Part shown: positions 63,888 to 64,000 of the stretch, one piece after another
How positions within the stretch are numbered: position 1 is the stretch's first letter
How the letters are laid out: each line of letters begins with the position of its first letter
Assembly (NCBI GenBank): GCA_030847615.1
Contig: JAUMIR010000004.1
Location: 220,833,001-220,897,000, forward strand
Origin: Gambelia wislizenii
Lineage: Eukaryota; Chordata; Lepidosauria; Squamata; Crotaphytidae
Reading direction: 5' to 3'
DNA: 64,000 nt
Translations under genes and position numbers: made by a program
Notes under the pieces: model-generated
Databases searched by the model: none
What the model was told of the DNA's origin: nothing
The model's input: only the letters and a program-made list of their open reading frames with translations

Positions 63888-64000
63888 TACCGTATATTCC
63901 GGCGCATAAGACGACTGGCGCATAAGACGACCCCCTAATTTTTAAGTTAAAATATAGAGTTTGCCCCCCCCCCAGCCAGCCAGCCACTTGGCTGGAAAGC
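63888..64000. mobile_element. Interspersed repeat truncating the LINE
   Basis: Starts CCGTATATTCCGGCGCATAA. GGCGCATAAGACGAC is present twice, followed by CCCCCTAATTTTTAAGTTAA. It resembles a dispersed DNA element of reptile genomes. It continues past the window edge. Confidence 0.5.

Overview
The window is nuclear DNA of a vertebrate, most likely a squamate reptile (lizard or snake). The host genes are split by introns with GT..AG borders. The interspersed repeats are those expected of squamates: CR1 fragments ending in (ATTCTATG)n tails, a decayed BovB/RTE-like LINE, 5S-rRNA-derived SINEs with a CA-rich tail, tRNA-derived SINEs, an L1-type ORF1 relic, many palindromic MITEs and a DIRS element. 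No bacterial, phage or CRISPR features were seen. The species assignment is an inference.

Two host genes were reconstructed exon by exon, both on the minus strand. SSR1 (TRAP-alpha, ER translocon) has its signal-peptide exon at 22487-22580 in a CpG-rich promoter and its acidic second exon at 2703-2821; the rest lies beyond the left edge. RIOK1 (RIO kinase 1, late 40S ribosome maturation) is complete: 17 coding exons between 61267 and 34370, all splice phases consistent, 564 codons plus stop. A single intact desmoplakin-like exon lies alone on the plus strand at 27350-27505 between the two genes.

Layout: 1-2702 SSR1 intron and a MITE end; 2703-2821 SSR1 exon 2; 2822-22486 the 19.7-kb SSR1 intron 1, holding a Tigger/pogo-like MITE swollen to 3.3 kb by a GC-rich hairpin satellite (6656-9966), a 5'-truncated LINE with a 67-bp target-site duplication (11380-11949), a near-complete DIRS retrotransposon with inverted terminal repeats and internal complementary region (11962-18197), SINEs and MITEs; 22487-22900 SSR1 exon 1 and promoter; 22900-34300 intergenic, repeat-rich (CR1, BovB-like LINE, a 54-bp perfect inverted repeat, an old ~155-bp tandem repeat, the desmoplakin-like exon, an L1 ORF1 relic); 34370-61267 RIOK1, with CR1 and SINE copies lying very close to two splice sites; 62160-63887 an RTE-like LINE with an open reverse-transcriptase frame, interrupted at its upstream end by another repeat.

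The host genes do not form a pathway: SSR1 serves ER protein translocation and RIOK1 serves ribosome assembly. Their neighbourhood (SSR1, RIOK1, desmoplakin) recalls human 6p24, but the orientation of RIOK1 relative to SSR1 and the position of the lone desmoplakin exon suggest local rearrangement. The least ordinary material is the DIRS element with its 1349-codon gag-to-recombinase frame, and the MITE family that carries tandem perfect hairpins.
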